From contig JAPDPX010000007.1 of assembly GCA_034506255.1 (NCBI GenBank), positions 186,001 to 250,000 on the forward strand: a DNA stretch of 64,000 nucleotides, written 5' to 3'. Source of the stretch: a candidate division KSB1 bacterium. GTDB taxonomy: Bacteria > Zhuqueibacterota > Zhuqueibacteria > Zhuqueibacterales > Zhuqueibacteraceae. Of this stretch, positions 35,098 through 43,993 are shown in pieces; position 1 is the first letter of the stretch, and each line of letters begins with the position of its first letter. The notes below the pieces were generated by a model. The model saw only the letters and a list, made by a program, of their open reading frames with translations, had not been told where the DNA came from and searched no databases. A program made the translations under genes and the position numbers.

Positions 35098-36938
35098 GCA
35101 ACCTGCCGGATGTCGCTGCCGTGCCTGTGGCCACCTCGAAAATCAAACTGCTGCCACCGGATCTCACCAACAAAATCGCGGCGGGCGAAGTGGTTGAGCG
35201 CCCGGCTTCGGTGGTCAAGGAGTTGATCGAAAATTCGCTGGATGCCGGCGCCACTCAAATCACCGTGGTGGTGAAAGACGGCGGCCGGGCGCTGATTCAA
35301 GTGGTGGACAACGGCTGCGGCATGAGCCGTGAAGATGCCCAGATGGCGTTTCAACGCCACGCCACCAGCAAAATCGCCACTGCCGCCGATCTGGAGTGCA
35401 TCCGCACGCTGGGCTTTCGCGGCGAGGCGCTGGCCAGCATTGCGTCGGTGTCGCAGGTGGTGCTCAAGACCATGGCGCCGGGCGCGAGCGAGGCCACCGT
35501 GGTGGAGCTGGAGGGCGGGGTGCAAACGCATCTCAGCATCGCCGCCGGCACGCCCGGCACCAGCATCGCCGTCAAAAATCTCTTCTTCAACACCCCCGGC
35601 CGGCGCAAGTTTGTGAAGTCGCCCACCACCGAATACCGCCAAATTTTGGCGGTGATCAACCGCTTTTGTGTCGGCCATCCCGACATCTATTTCACCTTCG
35701 TGCACAACGACGAAGTCATTCTCGACATGCCGCCGGCCGGCAGTCTGGCGGAGCGCGTGACCACGCTGTATGGCAGCCGCATGTATGACGCCCTGGTTCC
35801 GCTGCAGGACCGCGGCCCGGTGTGTGAAATCAGCGGCGTGCTCGGCAAGCAAAGCACGGTGCGCAGCAGCCGGGGCGAACAATTTCTCTTTCTCAATAAC
35901 CGCTACATTTCCGACCGCTCGCTGCAGCACGCGGTGATTTCCGGCTACGGCGAAATGCTGGCACACGGCGGCTTCCCCTTCTTTGCGGTGTTTCTGCGCG
36001 TCGATCCCAGCCGCGTCGATGTCAACGTGCATCCCACCAAAATGGAAGTAAGGTTTGCCGATGACCGGCTGATTTACGCCCTGTTGCGCACGGCGGTCAG
36101 GCAAACGCTCAACAACAACTCCGTCATCCCGGTGGCCAACGACTTTGCGCGGGCCGTGCCGGTGCTGTCCTGGGCGGCGGCGCCGGAGGTGCCCGCCAGC
36201 GAAGGGGAAACTGCGGCCGCCCAACAGACGCCGGCCACATTTGCGCCCGCCGACTTCCGCGTCAAACATCCAGGGCGGCAACTCGGCCTGGCACTGCCGC
36301 TGCCGCCCGCCGCCACTGCGCCACCCGTTGAGCTCGTGCCCGAGGCCCAGGGCCGCCTTTACGAAGGCACCGACGTCTGGCAGGTGCACAACCGCTACAT
36401 CTTTTCGCAAATCCCCAGCGGCCTGGTGGTGATTGATCAACATGTCGCTCACGAGCGAATTCTTTATGAACAGGCGCTCGCCGCTTTCAGCAAACAAGAG
36501 CCGGCCACGCAGCGCCTGCTCTTTCCCGTGGTCGTCGAATTGAGCGCGGAAGATTATGACCTGGCCTTCGAGATGCTGCCCTTCCTGGCCAAAATCGGTT
36601 TTGCACTCAAGCCCTTCGGCCATCGCACCCTGCTGCTGGAGGGCGTGCCGCCCGGTACACGCTACACCGCCAACCTGCAGGACAGCAAGGTGATTCTCGA
36701 CATCATCGACGAATACAAACGCGGCAAGCGCGACAAGCTGGAGATTCGCGAAAACATTGCGGCTTCGTTTGCCTGTCATGCCGCCATTCGGTCCGGCGAC
36801 CGGCTGACCCGGGCGAGTATGAATGCCCTCATCGACCAGCTCTTCGCGACCAAATCGCCCTATTTTTGCCCGCACGGCCGGCCGGTGGTGATCAACATTC
36901 CGCTGGCAGAGCTGGACAAGAGATTCGGCCGAACCTGA
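35094..36938 (+). CDS. mutL: DNA mismatch repair protein MutL (with endonuclease motif)
   Basis: 614 residues, GTG start. N-terminal GHKL ATPase motifs are complete: ELIENSLDAGA (Mg/ATP Asn), DNGCGM and GFRGEAL. The S5-like transducer domain follows to about 330, then a Pro/Ala linker. The C-terminal dimerisation domain carries the metal-dependent nickase motif DQHxxHERILYE (about 447-458) together with ACHAAIRSGD and CPHGRP. By family knowledge these mark a MutL that makes strand nicks itself, as in bacteria without MutH. MutL links MutS mismatch recognition to excision. No mutS or mutH gene is in the window. It is coupled to radC upstream, with moaA 121 bases downstream. Confidence 0.96.
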   Translation: MSNLPDVAAVPVATSKIKLLPPDLTNKIAAGEVVERPASVVKELIENSLDAGATQITVVVKDGGRALIQVVDNGCGMSREDAQMAFQRHATSKIATAADLECIRTLGFRGEALASIASVSQVVLKTMAPGASEATVVELEGGVQTHLSIAAGTPGTSIAVKNLFFNTPGRRKFVKSPTTEYRQILAVINRFCVGHPDIYFTFVHNDEVILDMPPAGSLAERVTTLYGSRMYDALVPLQDRGPVCEISGVLGKQSTVRSSRGEQFLFLNNRYISDRSLQHAVISGYGEMLAHGGFPFFAVFLRVDPSRVDVNVHPTKMEVRFADDRLIYALLRTAVRQTLNNNSVIPVANDFARAVPVLSWAAAPEVPASEGETAAAQQTPATFAPADFRVKHPGRQLGLALPLPPAATAPPVELVPEAQGRLYEGTDVWQVHNRYIFSQIPSGLVVIDQHVAHERILYEQALAAFSKQEPATQRLLFPVVVELSAEDYDLAFEMLPFLAKIGFALKPFGHRTLLLEGVPPGTRYTANLQDSKVILDIIDEYKRGKRDKLEIRENIAASFACHAAIRSGDRLTRASMNALIDQLFATKSPYFCPHGRPVVINIPLAELDKRFGRT

Positions 36939-37059
36939 TAGCCCCGGTGAGGGCAACACCCCCGTCACGGCTTGTCTCATGCCCGAGCGGACCGCGCCTG
37001 CGACATTTTGAAGCCGCGGGCGAGATTCCGAGGTTTTCGCTACGCCACAGGAATTGCCC

Positions 37060-38085
37060 ATGAAACCATCATCCGACCCCACTCCTCCGCGCGACACACT
37101 GGGCCGCCCCTTGCGTGATTTGCGCATTTCCGTGACCGACCGCTGCAATTTCCGCTGCGTCTACTGCATGCCCAGGGAGATTTTCGGCAAGGGTTATCAG
37201 TTCCTGCCGCGCGCCGCGCTGCTCACCTTCGAAGAGATTTACCGCCTGGCCCGGCTGTTCGTGGCGCTGGGCGTCCGCAAGATTCGCCTCACCGGTGGCG
37301 AACCGTTGCTGCGGCATGACCTGGAGCGGCTGATCGAGATGCTGGCAGCCCTGCCCGGCGTCGACTTGACGCTCACCACCAACGGCTCCTTTCCGGTGAA
37401 GCGGGTGCTCTCCCTGAAAAACGCCGGTCTGCAGCGCATGACCGTGAGTCTGGATTCGCTGGACAATGCCGTCTTTCAAAAGATGAATGACGTGGACTTT
37501 CCGGTCGATCGTGTGCTGGAATGGATCGCGGCTTCGGCGGCGGCGGGTTTGACGCCCGTCAAAATCAACATGGTGGTCAAGCGCGGCGTGAACGAGGACA
37601 GTATTGTGCCGATGGCGCGCCATTTCAAGGGTACCGGGCATATCGTCCGCTTCATCGAATACATGGACGTCGGCAGCAGCAACGGCTGGCGCCTGACCGA
37701 CGTCGTGCCGGCCGCGGAAATCATCGCCACCGTCGACGCCGAAATGCCACTCGCACCGCTCGACCCCAACTATTCTGGCGAAGTGGCGGAGCGCTACCGC
37801 TACCGTGACGGCAGCGGTGAAATTGGCGTGATCGCTTCGGTCACGCATGCTTTCTGCCGCGACTGCACCCGCGCGCGGCTCTCCACCGACGGCAAACTCT
37901 TCACCTGCCTGTTTGCGACACACGGCCATGATTTGCGCGCCTTGCTGCGCCGCGGCGCCTCCGATGCCGAATTGCGCACGGCGATCACCGCGGTTTGGCG
38001 GCAACGCCGTGACCGGTATTCGGAAATGCGCAGCGCCGCCACCGCGGCGCTGCCCAAAGTGGAAATGTCCTACATTGGCGGTTGA
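37060..38085 (+). CDS. moaA: GTP 3',8-cyclase MoaA (molybdenum cofactor biosynthesis)
   Basis: 341 residues from ATG 37060. A TTG two codons upstream is possible but unnecessary. It is a radical-SAM enzyme that converts GTP to 3',8-cH2GTP, the first step of molybdopterin synthesis. The SAM-binding cluster motif CNFRCVYC is at residues about 29-36. LTGGEPLLR follows, and a second C-terminal [4Fe-4S] site CRDC...C lies near 268-285. The C-terminus ends in Gly-Gly as required for activity in characterised MoaA. No other moa or moe gene is present nearby, so the pathway is dispersed. The methyltransferase gene begins 9 bases after the stop, so moaA probably heads a unit with it and miaA. Confidence 0.95.
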   Translation: MKPSSDPTPPRDTLGRPLRDLRISVTDRCNFRCVYCMPREIFGKGYQFLPRAALLTFEEIYRLARLFVALGVRKIRLTGGEPLLRHDLERLIEMLAALPGVDLTLTTNGSFPVKRVLSLKNAGLQRMTVSLDSLDNAVFQKMNDVDFPVDRVLEWIAASAAAGLTPVKINMVVKRGVNEDSIVPMARHFKGTGHIVRFIEYMDVGSSNGWRLTDVVPAAEIIATVDAEMPLAPLDPNYSGEVAERYRYRDGSGEIGVIASVTHAFCRDCTRARLSTDGKLFTCLFATHGHDLRALLRRGASDAELRTAITAVWRQRRDRYSEMRSAATAALPKVEMSYIGG

Positions 38086-38094
38086 AGGGACAAA

Positions 38095-38703
38095 ATGAGT
38101 GAATGGTTGCATCATCCTGACCGGCTGCGCTGGAACGAAAAATTCCTGCGCCGCGGCATGAATGCCTTTGGCCAGGAGCCGGCCGCGTGGCTGGTGGAAC
38201 ATGAAGACCTGCTGCGCCGGCAGCCCGGCGGGCTGGTCCTCGATCTGGCGTGCGGTGCCGGGCGCAACGCCTTCTATCTGGCGCAGCTCGGTTTCACGGT
38301 GGAGGCCGTTGACCTCTCGGATGTCGCCCTCGCCTGGCTTGCCGAACAGGCACGGCAGCGGGGCGCCCGCATCCTGCCGGTGGTGATGAATCTCGCCGAA
38401 GCCGCGCTGCCGAGCGCGCGGTATCAAGTCATCATCAACTTCAATTATCTCGAACGCCGGCTCCACCACCAAATCAAACAGGCGCTGCAACCCGGCGGTT
38501 TACTGCTCTTCGAAACCATGACCACGGACCAGCTCGCGCTGGCGGGCGGCAAATTCAATCCCGAGTTTCTGCTCCAGCCCAACGAACTCTTGCACGCTTT
38601 CTCCGATTTGCGCATCCTGCACTATCGCGAGGCTGTCATCCGCGGCTGCGCCGATTGCCGGGAGAAAGCGGTTGCCAGCCTGGTGGCGCGCAAACATGAG
38701 TGA
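38095..38703 (+). CDS. Class I SAM-dependent methyltransferase (TehB-like)
   Basis: 202 residues, ATG start. The Rossmann-fold SAM site is clear: motif I LDLACGAGRNAFYLA near residues 45-60, then an acidic residue at the end of strand 2 (VEAVDLSDVAL). The post-motif strand reads YQVIINFNYLER, and GGLLLFETM corresponds to motif III. The layout resembles TehB/SmtA-like small methyltransferases, but the substrate cannot be told from sequence. It sits 9 bases after moaA and overlaps miaA by 8 bases, so all three are likely co-transcribed. Links to molybdopterin or tRNA modification would be guesswork. Confidence 0.82.
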   Translation: MSEWLHHPDRLRWNEKFLRRGMNAFGQEPAAWLVEHEDLLRRQPGGLVLDLACGAGRNAFYLAQLGFTVEAVDLSDVALAWLAEQARQRGARILPVVMNLAEAALPSARYQVIINFNYLERRLHHQIKQALQPGGLLLFETMTTDQLALAGGKFNPEFLLQPNELLHAFSDLRILHYREAVIRGCADCREKAVASLVARKHE

Positions 38704-39664
38704 AGCTTTTCCCAACCCTCCCGCCCTTGTTATCGCCGGGCCGACCGCCTCGGGCAAAACAGAAGTGGCGCTGGCGCTCGCCCGCCGCCTGCCGGCGGAA
38801 ATCGTTTCCGCCGATTCCCGGCAAATCTATCGCGGCATGGACATCGGCACGGCCAAGCCCACGCCGGCGCAGCGCCGCCAGGTGCCGCATCATTTCATTG
38901 ACATCCGCAATCCCGACGAGTGGTATACCGCGGGTGAATATGGCCGGGCTGCGCGCAGGGTGGTTGTCGAAATCATGCAGCGCGGCAAAACCCCGCTGAT
39001 CGTGGGCGGCTCGGGCTTTTATTTGCAAGCCTTGCTGCAGGGCTTGTCAACCGCCCTGCCCTCGGATCTGCGGTTGCGCGCACAACTGCAGCAAAGATTG
39101 CGGGACGAGGGTGCGCCCGCCCTGCATCGGGAGTTGGCGCGCATTGATCCGCCGGCCGCCGCGCGCTTGCATCCCAATGACGGCCATCGCCTGGTGCGTG
39201 CACTGGAGGTTTATCAACTCAGCGGCTGCACGCTTACCGAGCTGCAGCGCCAGGCCGGCGAGCCGCCGTCCTTTCGCTATCGTTTTTTCTGTCTGGCCCT
39301 GGAACGCAGCCGGCTGTATCAACGCATCAACCGGCGCGTCGAGGAAATGGTGGCAGCCGGCCTGCTCGAAGAATGCCGCCGCCTGCTGGCGCTTGGCTAT
39401 TCGCCGCAGTTGAACGCCCTGCAAACCGTCGGCTATCAGGAGGCCTTCCAATTTCTCAACGGCGAAATCTCACATGCCGAAATGGTCGCACTGATTCAGC
39501 GCCACACCCGCCAGTATGCCAAACGGCAGTTGACCTGGTTTCGCCGGCGGCCGAACTGTGAGTGGCTGACATTGCAGGAGCAGGCGCTGCCCGAGACGGC
39601 GGTTGAATTGATTTTGCGGGCAATCACTGACCATGCCGGCCGGGGCGGGAGCAAGACGGGCTGA
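38696..39664 (+). CDS. miaA: tRNA dimethylallyltransferase
   Basis: 322 residues from ATG 38696, overlapping the methyltransferase gene by 8 bases. It transfers a dimethylallyl group to N6 of A37 in tRNAs reading codons that start with U. Visible motifs are the P-loop GPTASGKT near residues 14-21, DSRQIYRGMDIGTAKP (substrate-binding loop with the catalytic Asp region), the PHHFIDI segment, VGGSGFYLQALLQGL, and the C-terminal RQYAKRQLTWFRR tRNA-binding helix. All are family hallmarks and the length is standard. Its proximity to mutL recalls the mutL-miaA linkage of other bacteria, here with moaA and a methyltransferase in between. Confidence 0.96.
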   Translation: MSEAFPNPPALVIAGPTASGKTEVALALARRLPAEIVSADSRQIYRGMDIGTAKPTPAQRRQVPHHFIDIRNPDEWYTAGEYGRAARRVVVEIMQRGKTPLIVGGSGFYLQALLQGLSTALPSDLRLRAQLQQRLRDEGAPALHRELARIDPPAAARLHPNDGHRLVRALEVYQLSGCTLTELQRQAGEPPSFRYRFFCLALERSRLYQRINRRVEEMVAAGLLEECRRLLALGYSPQLNALQTVGYQEAFQFLNGEISHAEMVALIQRHTRQYAKRQLTWFRRRPNCEWLTLQEQALPETAVELILRAITDHAGRGGSKTG

Positions 39665-39774
39665 TTTTTGACGGGCATAATGGCTCTAACACAGAGCCTT
39701 GCATCAGGCAAGCCCAACGACTTTCCCCAGACGCACTTTCGTGCGCAGCGGGTGAAGATGCGCCTTTTTTCCTC

Positions 39775-39802
39775 TTGACTTTCAGGCAAAGAAGCTTATT
39801 TT
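39775..39802 (+). promoter_or_regulatory. Promoter of tRNA-Gly
   Basis: TTGACT (39775-39780), 16 bases, then TATTTT (39797-39802), about 21 bases before the tRNA. It matches the TTGACT consensus seen at other promoters in the window. Confidence 0.6.
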
Positions 39803-39823
39803 ACTGGCCGTTTGCCGCCACAA

Positions 39824-39899
39824 GCGAATGTAGCTCAGTTGGTAGAGCATCGGCTTCCCAAGCCGAGTGTCGCGGGTTCGATCCCCGTCATTCGCTCCA
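39824..39899 (+). tRNA. tRNA-Gly (anticodon CCC)
   Basis: A complete cloverleaf: acceptor stem GCGAATG/CATTCGC, D arm GCTC...GAGC, anticodon stem TCGGC/GCCGA with loop TTCCCAA (anticodon CCC, reading GGG), T arm GCGGG-TTCGATC-CCCGT, discriminator T and an encoded CCA end. It stands alone with its own promoter. Confidence 0.97.
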
Positions 39900-39967
39900 A
39901 GATACTGCACCATTCCACCAATTAGTGCCCCCCAGAAGAGATAAAGCGGTTGGAGGAGGAACAAGGC

Positions 39968-40051
39968 ATGAAAGGTGACCGGGGAAGGCAGTTTTGGGTC
40001 AAAGGACTTTGCGATTATGAACGAAGCGGTGGTTTCCGCGCCCGGCAATGA
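39968..40051 (+). CDS. Possible 27-residue small ORF after the tRNA
   Basis: The ATG follows a very strong GGAGGAGG site (39952-39959) at good spacing, and the frame closes after 27 codons. The peptide is basic and aromatic (starts MKGDRGRQFWVKG) with no signal or domain. The 39900-40204 spacer otherwise holds nothing recognisable. The purine run could be chance or leader sequence for the downstream cluster. Confidence 0.2.
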   Translation: MKGDRGRQFWVKGLCDYERSGGFRARQ

Positions 40052-40204
40052 CACATTGATCATCTCACCTCCATTTCCCGAGCTCCAATCGCGATCTGCA
40101 GTCACGACGCCTCCTCACCGAGTACCGTCATCCGCCGATTCAACTTCAGTAATCCGAACTCGAGCGTTTCTTCACCAAGTTTTTACATGCATGGAGGAAG
40201 CATT

Positions 40205-41065
40205 ATGTTCACAAGTCAAACACGGCTTGCGGCTTTGAGCCTGGCAGTGTGCCTGCTCTTCGCCGGCAGCACGCTGCACGCACAGGTGGTGCAAACCGTG
40301 GGCACGAGCGGTGCCGTGGACTGGAGTCAGCAAAAAATCCGCGCCACCGGAATCGCTGCGCCCAATCCCAACCTGCCGTTCGGTGCGCAGCGGCCCGCCG
40401 CGCTGGAGGCCGCCAAGCTGGTGGCTCTGCGCAATTTGGTGCAGACGGTAAACGGCATGGCGATCACTTCGGAGTCGACCGTCAAGAACATGATCCTGGA
40501 AAATGATGAAATCCGCACGCGCGTGGAGGGCTATGTGCGCGGCTTCACGGTGGTGGATACGCGCTACATGAGCGACACCTCGGTGGAGGTCGACGTCGAA
40601 GTTCCACTCGCCGGCCTGGCGGAGTTGCTGCTGCCACCCGGCAAAGTGATGCCGGTGGGTGGCACGCCTGCCGTGCCTGGAACCGCCGGCTATCCCGCCG
40701 CGCCTGCGGCCGCGCCGGTCTCCGGAGCCGCCACCGGCTTGATCATCGACGCCAAGGGCTTGTCGGTCACGCCCGCCATGGCGCCGAAAGTGCTCGATGA
40801 AGACGGCAACGAAGTTTATGGTTCGAAGTACGTTGACCGCGAATGGGCGGTGAAGCAGGGCATGGTGGGGTATGCCAAGGATGTGCCGTCGGCGCGCACC
40901 AATCAACGCGTGGCACCCAACCCCATTGTGGTGAAGGCCATCAAAGCAGTCGGCAACAACAAAGCCGACGTGGTGATCTCCAATCAGGATGCGCAAATGC
41001 TCAAGCAACGCGCGGAAAGCGAGAGCTTCCTCACCAAATGCCAGGTGATGGTGGTGGTTGACTGA
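40205..41065 (+). CDS. Exported LPP20-like protein
   Basis: 286 residues. The ATG follows a strong GGAGGAA site. A signal peptide ends at LHAQ (about residue 26), with no lipobox Cys. Residues about 40-140 (RPAALEAAKLVALRNLVQTVNG, then a 'VEGYVRGFTVVDTRYMSDTSVEVDVEVPL' type strand pair, quoted in part) match the LPP20/FlgT-N-type periplasmic domain. A Pro/Ala linker and a second small domain ending CQVMVVVD follow. LPP20 proteins are outer-membrane or periplasmic; their biochemical role is unknown. It is the first of six plus-strand exported proteins that run to 46854. A related N-terminal domain recurs in the FlgT-like gene at 42627. Confidence 0.75.
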   Translation: MFTSQTRLAALSLAVCLLFAGSTLHAQVVQTVGTSGAVDWSQQKIRATGIAAPNPNLPFGAQRPAALEAAKLVALRNLVQTVNGMAITSESTVKNMILENDEIRTRVEGYVRGFTVVDTRYMSDTSVEVDVEVPLAGLAELLLPPGKVMPVGGTPAVPGTAGYPAAPAAAPVSGAATGLIIDAKGLSVTPAMAPKVLDEDGNEVYGSKYVDREWAVKQGMVGYAKDVPSARTNQRVAPNPIVVKAIKAVGNNKADVVISNQDAQMLKQRAESESFLTKCQVMVVVD

Positions 41066-41222
41066 ACCGTGTTGCACAGCCGGCTTCCGCTGCGTCCGCG
41101 GTCTCACCCCGGCCCGCCCGCCAACCAGGGGCGACCCCCAACACCGCAACGGGGCTGCTGCCATCATTGGACACATCGATCATGAATGCTTCAAATACAA
41201 GAAAAATAATGAGGAGGGTTTT

Positions 41223-42419
41223 ATGAGGAATGCTTCCCGACGCTGGCTGCCCGCCTTGTCGGTTGCCATTTTGTGTGCCGGCCAATGGGCCTGCGGCCCG
41301 AAGGCCATCAAGAAGGAGTCGGTGCTGGATACGCCCGAGAATCATTTCAGCATCGGCATGCGCCGGCTGGACAGTGGCAATCTTGCGGAGGCCAGACAGG
41401 CTTTCACGCGCGCCAAGCAGCTCGATCCCAAATACGCCGAGGCCGACGCCGGCCTGGGGTTGGTTTATGCCTATGAAGGCAATTTCGATCTGGCGATGAA
41501 GTCGGTCGATGAGGCGCTCGGCAAGAATGACAAGTCCGTTGAAGCGCGCATCATCAAGGGCCGCATCATCACGATGCGGGTGGCCGGCTTGCAGAATGAT
41601 CCCGAAAAGAATCAGGAAAAGATCAACGACTGGACCAGGGACGCGGTGGAGGAATTCGACCGCGTGCTGAAATTGAATCCCAACAGCGACAAGGCGCACT
41701 TCTACAAGGGCGAGGCCTACAAAACCGCTTATCAATTCGGCCCTGCCGCCGAAGCCTACAGCAGGGCCATTGCGCTGAAGGGCGAATACGCCGGCCGTGC
41801 GGATGCAGAATATGCCACCATGCAGAAGATTCAGCGCGCGGCACCCGGCACCAAAATCGGCATGAAGATCGCCCTGATTCCGGAAATCGACCGCGCGGAC
41901 CTGGCGGTGTTGCTGCTGGAGGAATTGAAGCTCGAAGAAGTTTTCAAGAAGAAACAGCAGCCCACGTATGACACCGGCTTCAAGGCACCCACCGATCCGA
42001 CCAAGATGGAGCAGCCCACGGTGGCAGCCCTGCCGGCGGTGACCGATGTGGCGAATCATTGGGCGCGGAACTGGATCCAGGACATCGTGCGCATCGGCGG
42101 GATGGAAGTCTTCCCGGATCACACCTTCCAGCCGGACGTGAAGATCACGCGCGCCAACTACGCCCAGACCATGCAGGCCATCCTGATCGCGGTGACCGGC
42201 GATCAATCGCTGAAGACCAAGTATATTGGCGGCCAGTCGCGCTTTCCGGACATGCGCAGCGACCACTTCGCATACAATGCCGCGGCGTTGATGGCGGAGC
42301 GCGGCATCATGAGTGCGGACAAGATCACCGGCGCGTTCAATCCCGAGGGTCACATCTCCGGCGCGGATGCGCTGCTGGTGATCCGCGATTTTCAAAATGC
42401 CCTGCGCCTGACCTTCTGA
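41223..42419 (+). CDS. TPR protein with C-terminal SLH region
   Basis: 398 residues from ATG 41223, with GAGGAGG just upstream. The start of the frame at 41058 is much earlier and not supported. The N-terminal export signal ends near GQWACGP. The Cys could be lipidated, although the preceding residues fit the lipobox poorly. Residues about 45-190 are TPR repeats (LAEARQAFTRAKQLDPKYAE, then ADAGLGLVYAYEGNFDLAM and later units). The C-terminal part (about 265-398) has S-layer-homology-like elements: DVANHWARNWIQDIVRIGGM, FPDHTFQPDVKITRANYAQ, and again FPDMRSDHFAYNAAALMAERGIMS. SLH domains bind secondary cell-wall polymer or peptidoglycan, and TPRs bind partner proteins, so this could be the anchoring scaffold of the cluster. 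Confidence 0.8.
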   Translation: MRNASRRWLPALSVAILCAGQWACGPKAIKKESVLDTPENHFSIGMRRLDSGNLAEARQAFTRAKQLDPKYAEADAGLGLVYAYEGNFDLAMKSVDEALGKNDKSVEARIIKGRIITMRVAGLQNDPEKNQEKINDWTRDAVEEFDRVLKLNPNSDKAHFYKGEAYKTAYQFGPAAEAYSRAIALKGEYAGRADAEYATMQKIQRAAPGTKIGMKIALIPEIDRADLAVLLLEELKLEEVFKKKQQPTYDTGFKAPTDPTKMEQPTVAALPAVTDVANHWARNWIQDIVRIGGMEVFPDHTFQPDVKITRANYAQTMQAILIAVTGDQSLKTKYIGGQSRFPDMRSDHFAYNAAALMAERGIMSADKITGAFNPEGHISGADALLVIRDFQNALRLTF

Positions 42420-42626
42420 TTGACGGCGCGTGCAGCACCGAAAACCTCGGCGGGAAGGGAAGCTCGGCCTGGCATTGCCGGCGGGATTTGCTTTCAACCG
42501 GGGTTTTCTGCTGTTATCAGCAGCCTGCGGAACCGGCTGAGGCTTTTCCGCTGGGGCGGGTGAAACGAGCCGCCGTGACTCAGCAAGCGGCGCATGCGAA
42601 CCTTTTTTCGAGCAAAGGGAACAACT

Positions 42627-43862
42627 GTGGCCACACAAAACCGGATGGGCAAAGCGCTGGTGGCGCTCGCGCTGGCGGGCGTCGCGCTGACGGCCTGGCC
42701 GCGGGCGACGAAGGCACAAACCGCCGAAATCACCGTGGTCGGCCTGGGCGCGGTACTGGCGGGCGACATGGCGGCGGCGCGCGACAAAGCGATTGACGAC
42801 GCCATGCGCAAGGCAGTGCAGCAGGCACTCGGCACCAACATCAAGTCGGAAACGCTGGTGCAGAATTATCAAATGGTCGAAGACCGCATCCTGGCGTGGT
42901 CGGCGGGTTATGTCAGCAAATACGAAATTCTGCGCGAAGGAGCCGGCAAGTACGACACCTATGAAGTCGAGATGCGCGCCACTGTCAATCTCAGCGATCT
43001 GAAGAATGACGACAGCGCGCTGGCGGAGCTGTTGCAGAAGGAGAATCCGCGCGTGATGGTGATGATTGCCGAGCAAAACATCGGGGAGAGCGACCGCTGG
43101 TACTATTTTCAGGTTGACATGACGGCGGCCGAGACCGCGATCATCGAGGCCTTCCGCAACAAAGGTTTCGAAGTCGTCGATCCGGCGCAGGCCAAGGAAA
43201 ACCAGAACCGCGATCAGGTGCTGGCGGCGATCGAGGGCGATGCGCGCATGGCGGCGGCCATCGCCACCGCGCAACAGGCGGAGCTGATCATCACCGGCAA
43301 GGCGGTGGCCACCGTGGCGAAAACCACGGTGAATCTCGGCGGCATGAAATCCTGCCAGGCCAACCTCACGGCGCGGGTGGTGCGCGCCGGCGATGCCCGC
43401 ATTATCGCCACCGCCAGCGACAATGCCGCGGTGCCCCACATCGATGAAGTCACCGGCGGCACCAAGGCCATCGAAAAGGCCGCCAAAAAAGTCAGCGAAA
43501 CCCTGCTGGCCAAGGTGGTCGCCGAGGCGCAGAAGAATTTCTACAACGAAAACAACGTGAGCGTGCAGGTGCAGGGGCATCAGAACTACAGCGAGCTGCA
43601 GCAGTTCATCAGCACCCTGAAGCTCAACCTGCGCGGTTTGCGCAACGTCTATGAGCGCAACGCCGCGGGCGGGGTGGCCATGCTCGATGTCAAGATACTC
43701 GGTACGGCCGCGCAGCTTGCCCGCGAGCTGGCCCACAAGGACCTTTCGCCTTTTGCCGTCAATGTCGTGAAAGTCATGCCGAACCGGATCGACGTGAGGA
43801 TCAAGCAGCAGGTGCAGACTGGCGAACCGGCGGGAGTGGTGTCGGATTCATTGCATGATTGA
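42627..43862 (+). CDS. Exported FlgT/LPP20-like protein with C-terminal GNA1162-type domain
   Basis: 411 residues. GTG 42627 is chosen because AAAGGGA is six bases upstream; the in-frame ATG at 42594 has no such site. A signal peptide ends near TKAQTAE. Residues about 30-120 have the FlgT N-terminal-like pattern: AAARDKAIDDAMRKAVQQAL, then IKSETLVQNYQMVEDRIL and a strand reading YEVEMRATVNL. The middle, from about residue 130 (RVMVMIAEQNIG), has the layout of periplasmic domains that pair with CsgG-like proteins, with TAAETAIIEAFRNKGFEVVD as signature. The C-terminus repeats a similar fold. No flagellar genes are nearby, so the name FlgT should not be taken as function. It lies directly upstream of the CsgG-family gene and is likely part of the same envelope complex. 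Confidence 0.72.
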   Translation: MATQNRMGKALVALALAGVALTAWPRATKAQTAEITVVGLGAVLAGDMAAARDKAIDDAMRKAVQQALGTNIKSETLVQNYQMVEDRILAWSAGYVSKYEILREGAGKYDTYEVEMRATVNLSDLKNDDSALAELLQKENPRVMVMIAEQNIGESDRWYYFQVDMTAAETAIIEAFRNKGFEVVDPAQAKENQNRDQVLAAIEGDARMAAAIATAQQAELIITGKAVATVAKTTVNLGGMKSCQANLTARVVRAGDARIIATASDNAAVPHIDEVTGGTKAIEKAAKKVSETLLAKVVAEAQKNFYNENNVSVQVQGHQNYSELQQFISTLKLNLRGLRNVYERNAAGGVAMLDVKILGTAAQLARELAHKDLSPFAVNVVKVMPNRIDVRIKQQVQTGEPAGVVSDSLHD

Positions 43863-43993
43863 TCATTGCGCAGCAGGGCCGGGGGATTGAGGGGAGTGGC
43901 CCGAGGGGCGGCGCTGAGCCGGTGACCGGGCCGACAGTACGGCTGCAGGCGCAAGGAAGCAATTCCCGCAAAACCAAAATCCATGGAGTCATC

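Noticed and set aside
35064..38490. Long minus-strand frames opposite mutL and moaA
   Set aside because: Both overlap highly conserved plus-strand genes almost completely, and their composition (Gln/His/Arg-rich) is typical of antisense frames in this DNA.
39682..39698. Terminator after miaA (GGCTCT-AACAC-AGAGCC)
   Set aside because: The stem has only six pairs and there is no T-tract after it; it is kept as a possible hairpin only.
41031..43736. 901-codon minus-strand frame across the envelope cluster
   Set aside because: It lacks a ribosome-binding site and domains and lies opposite three plus-strand genes with signal peptides and known domains.
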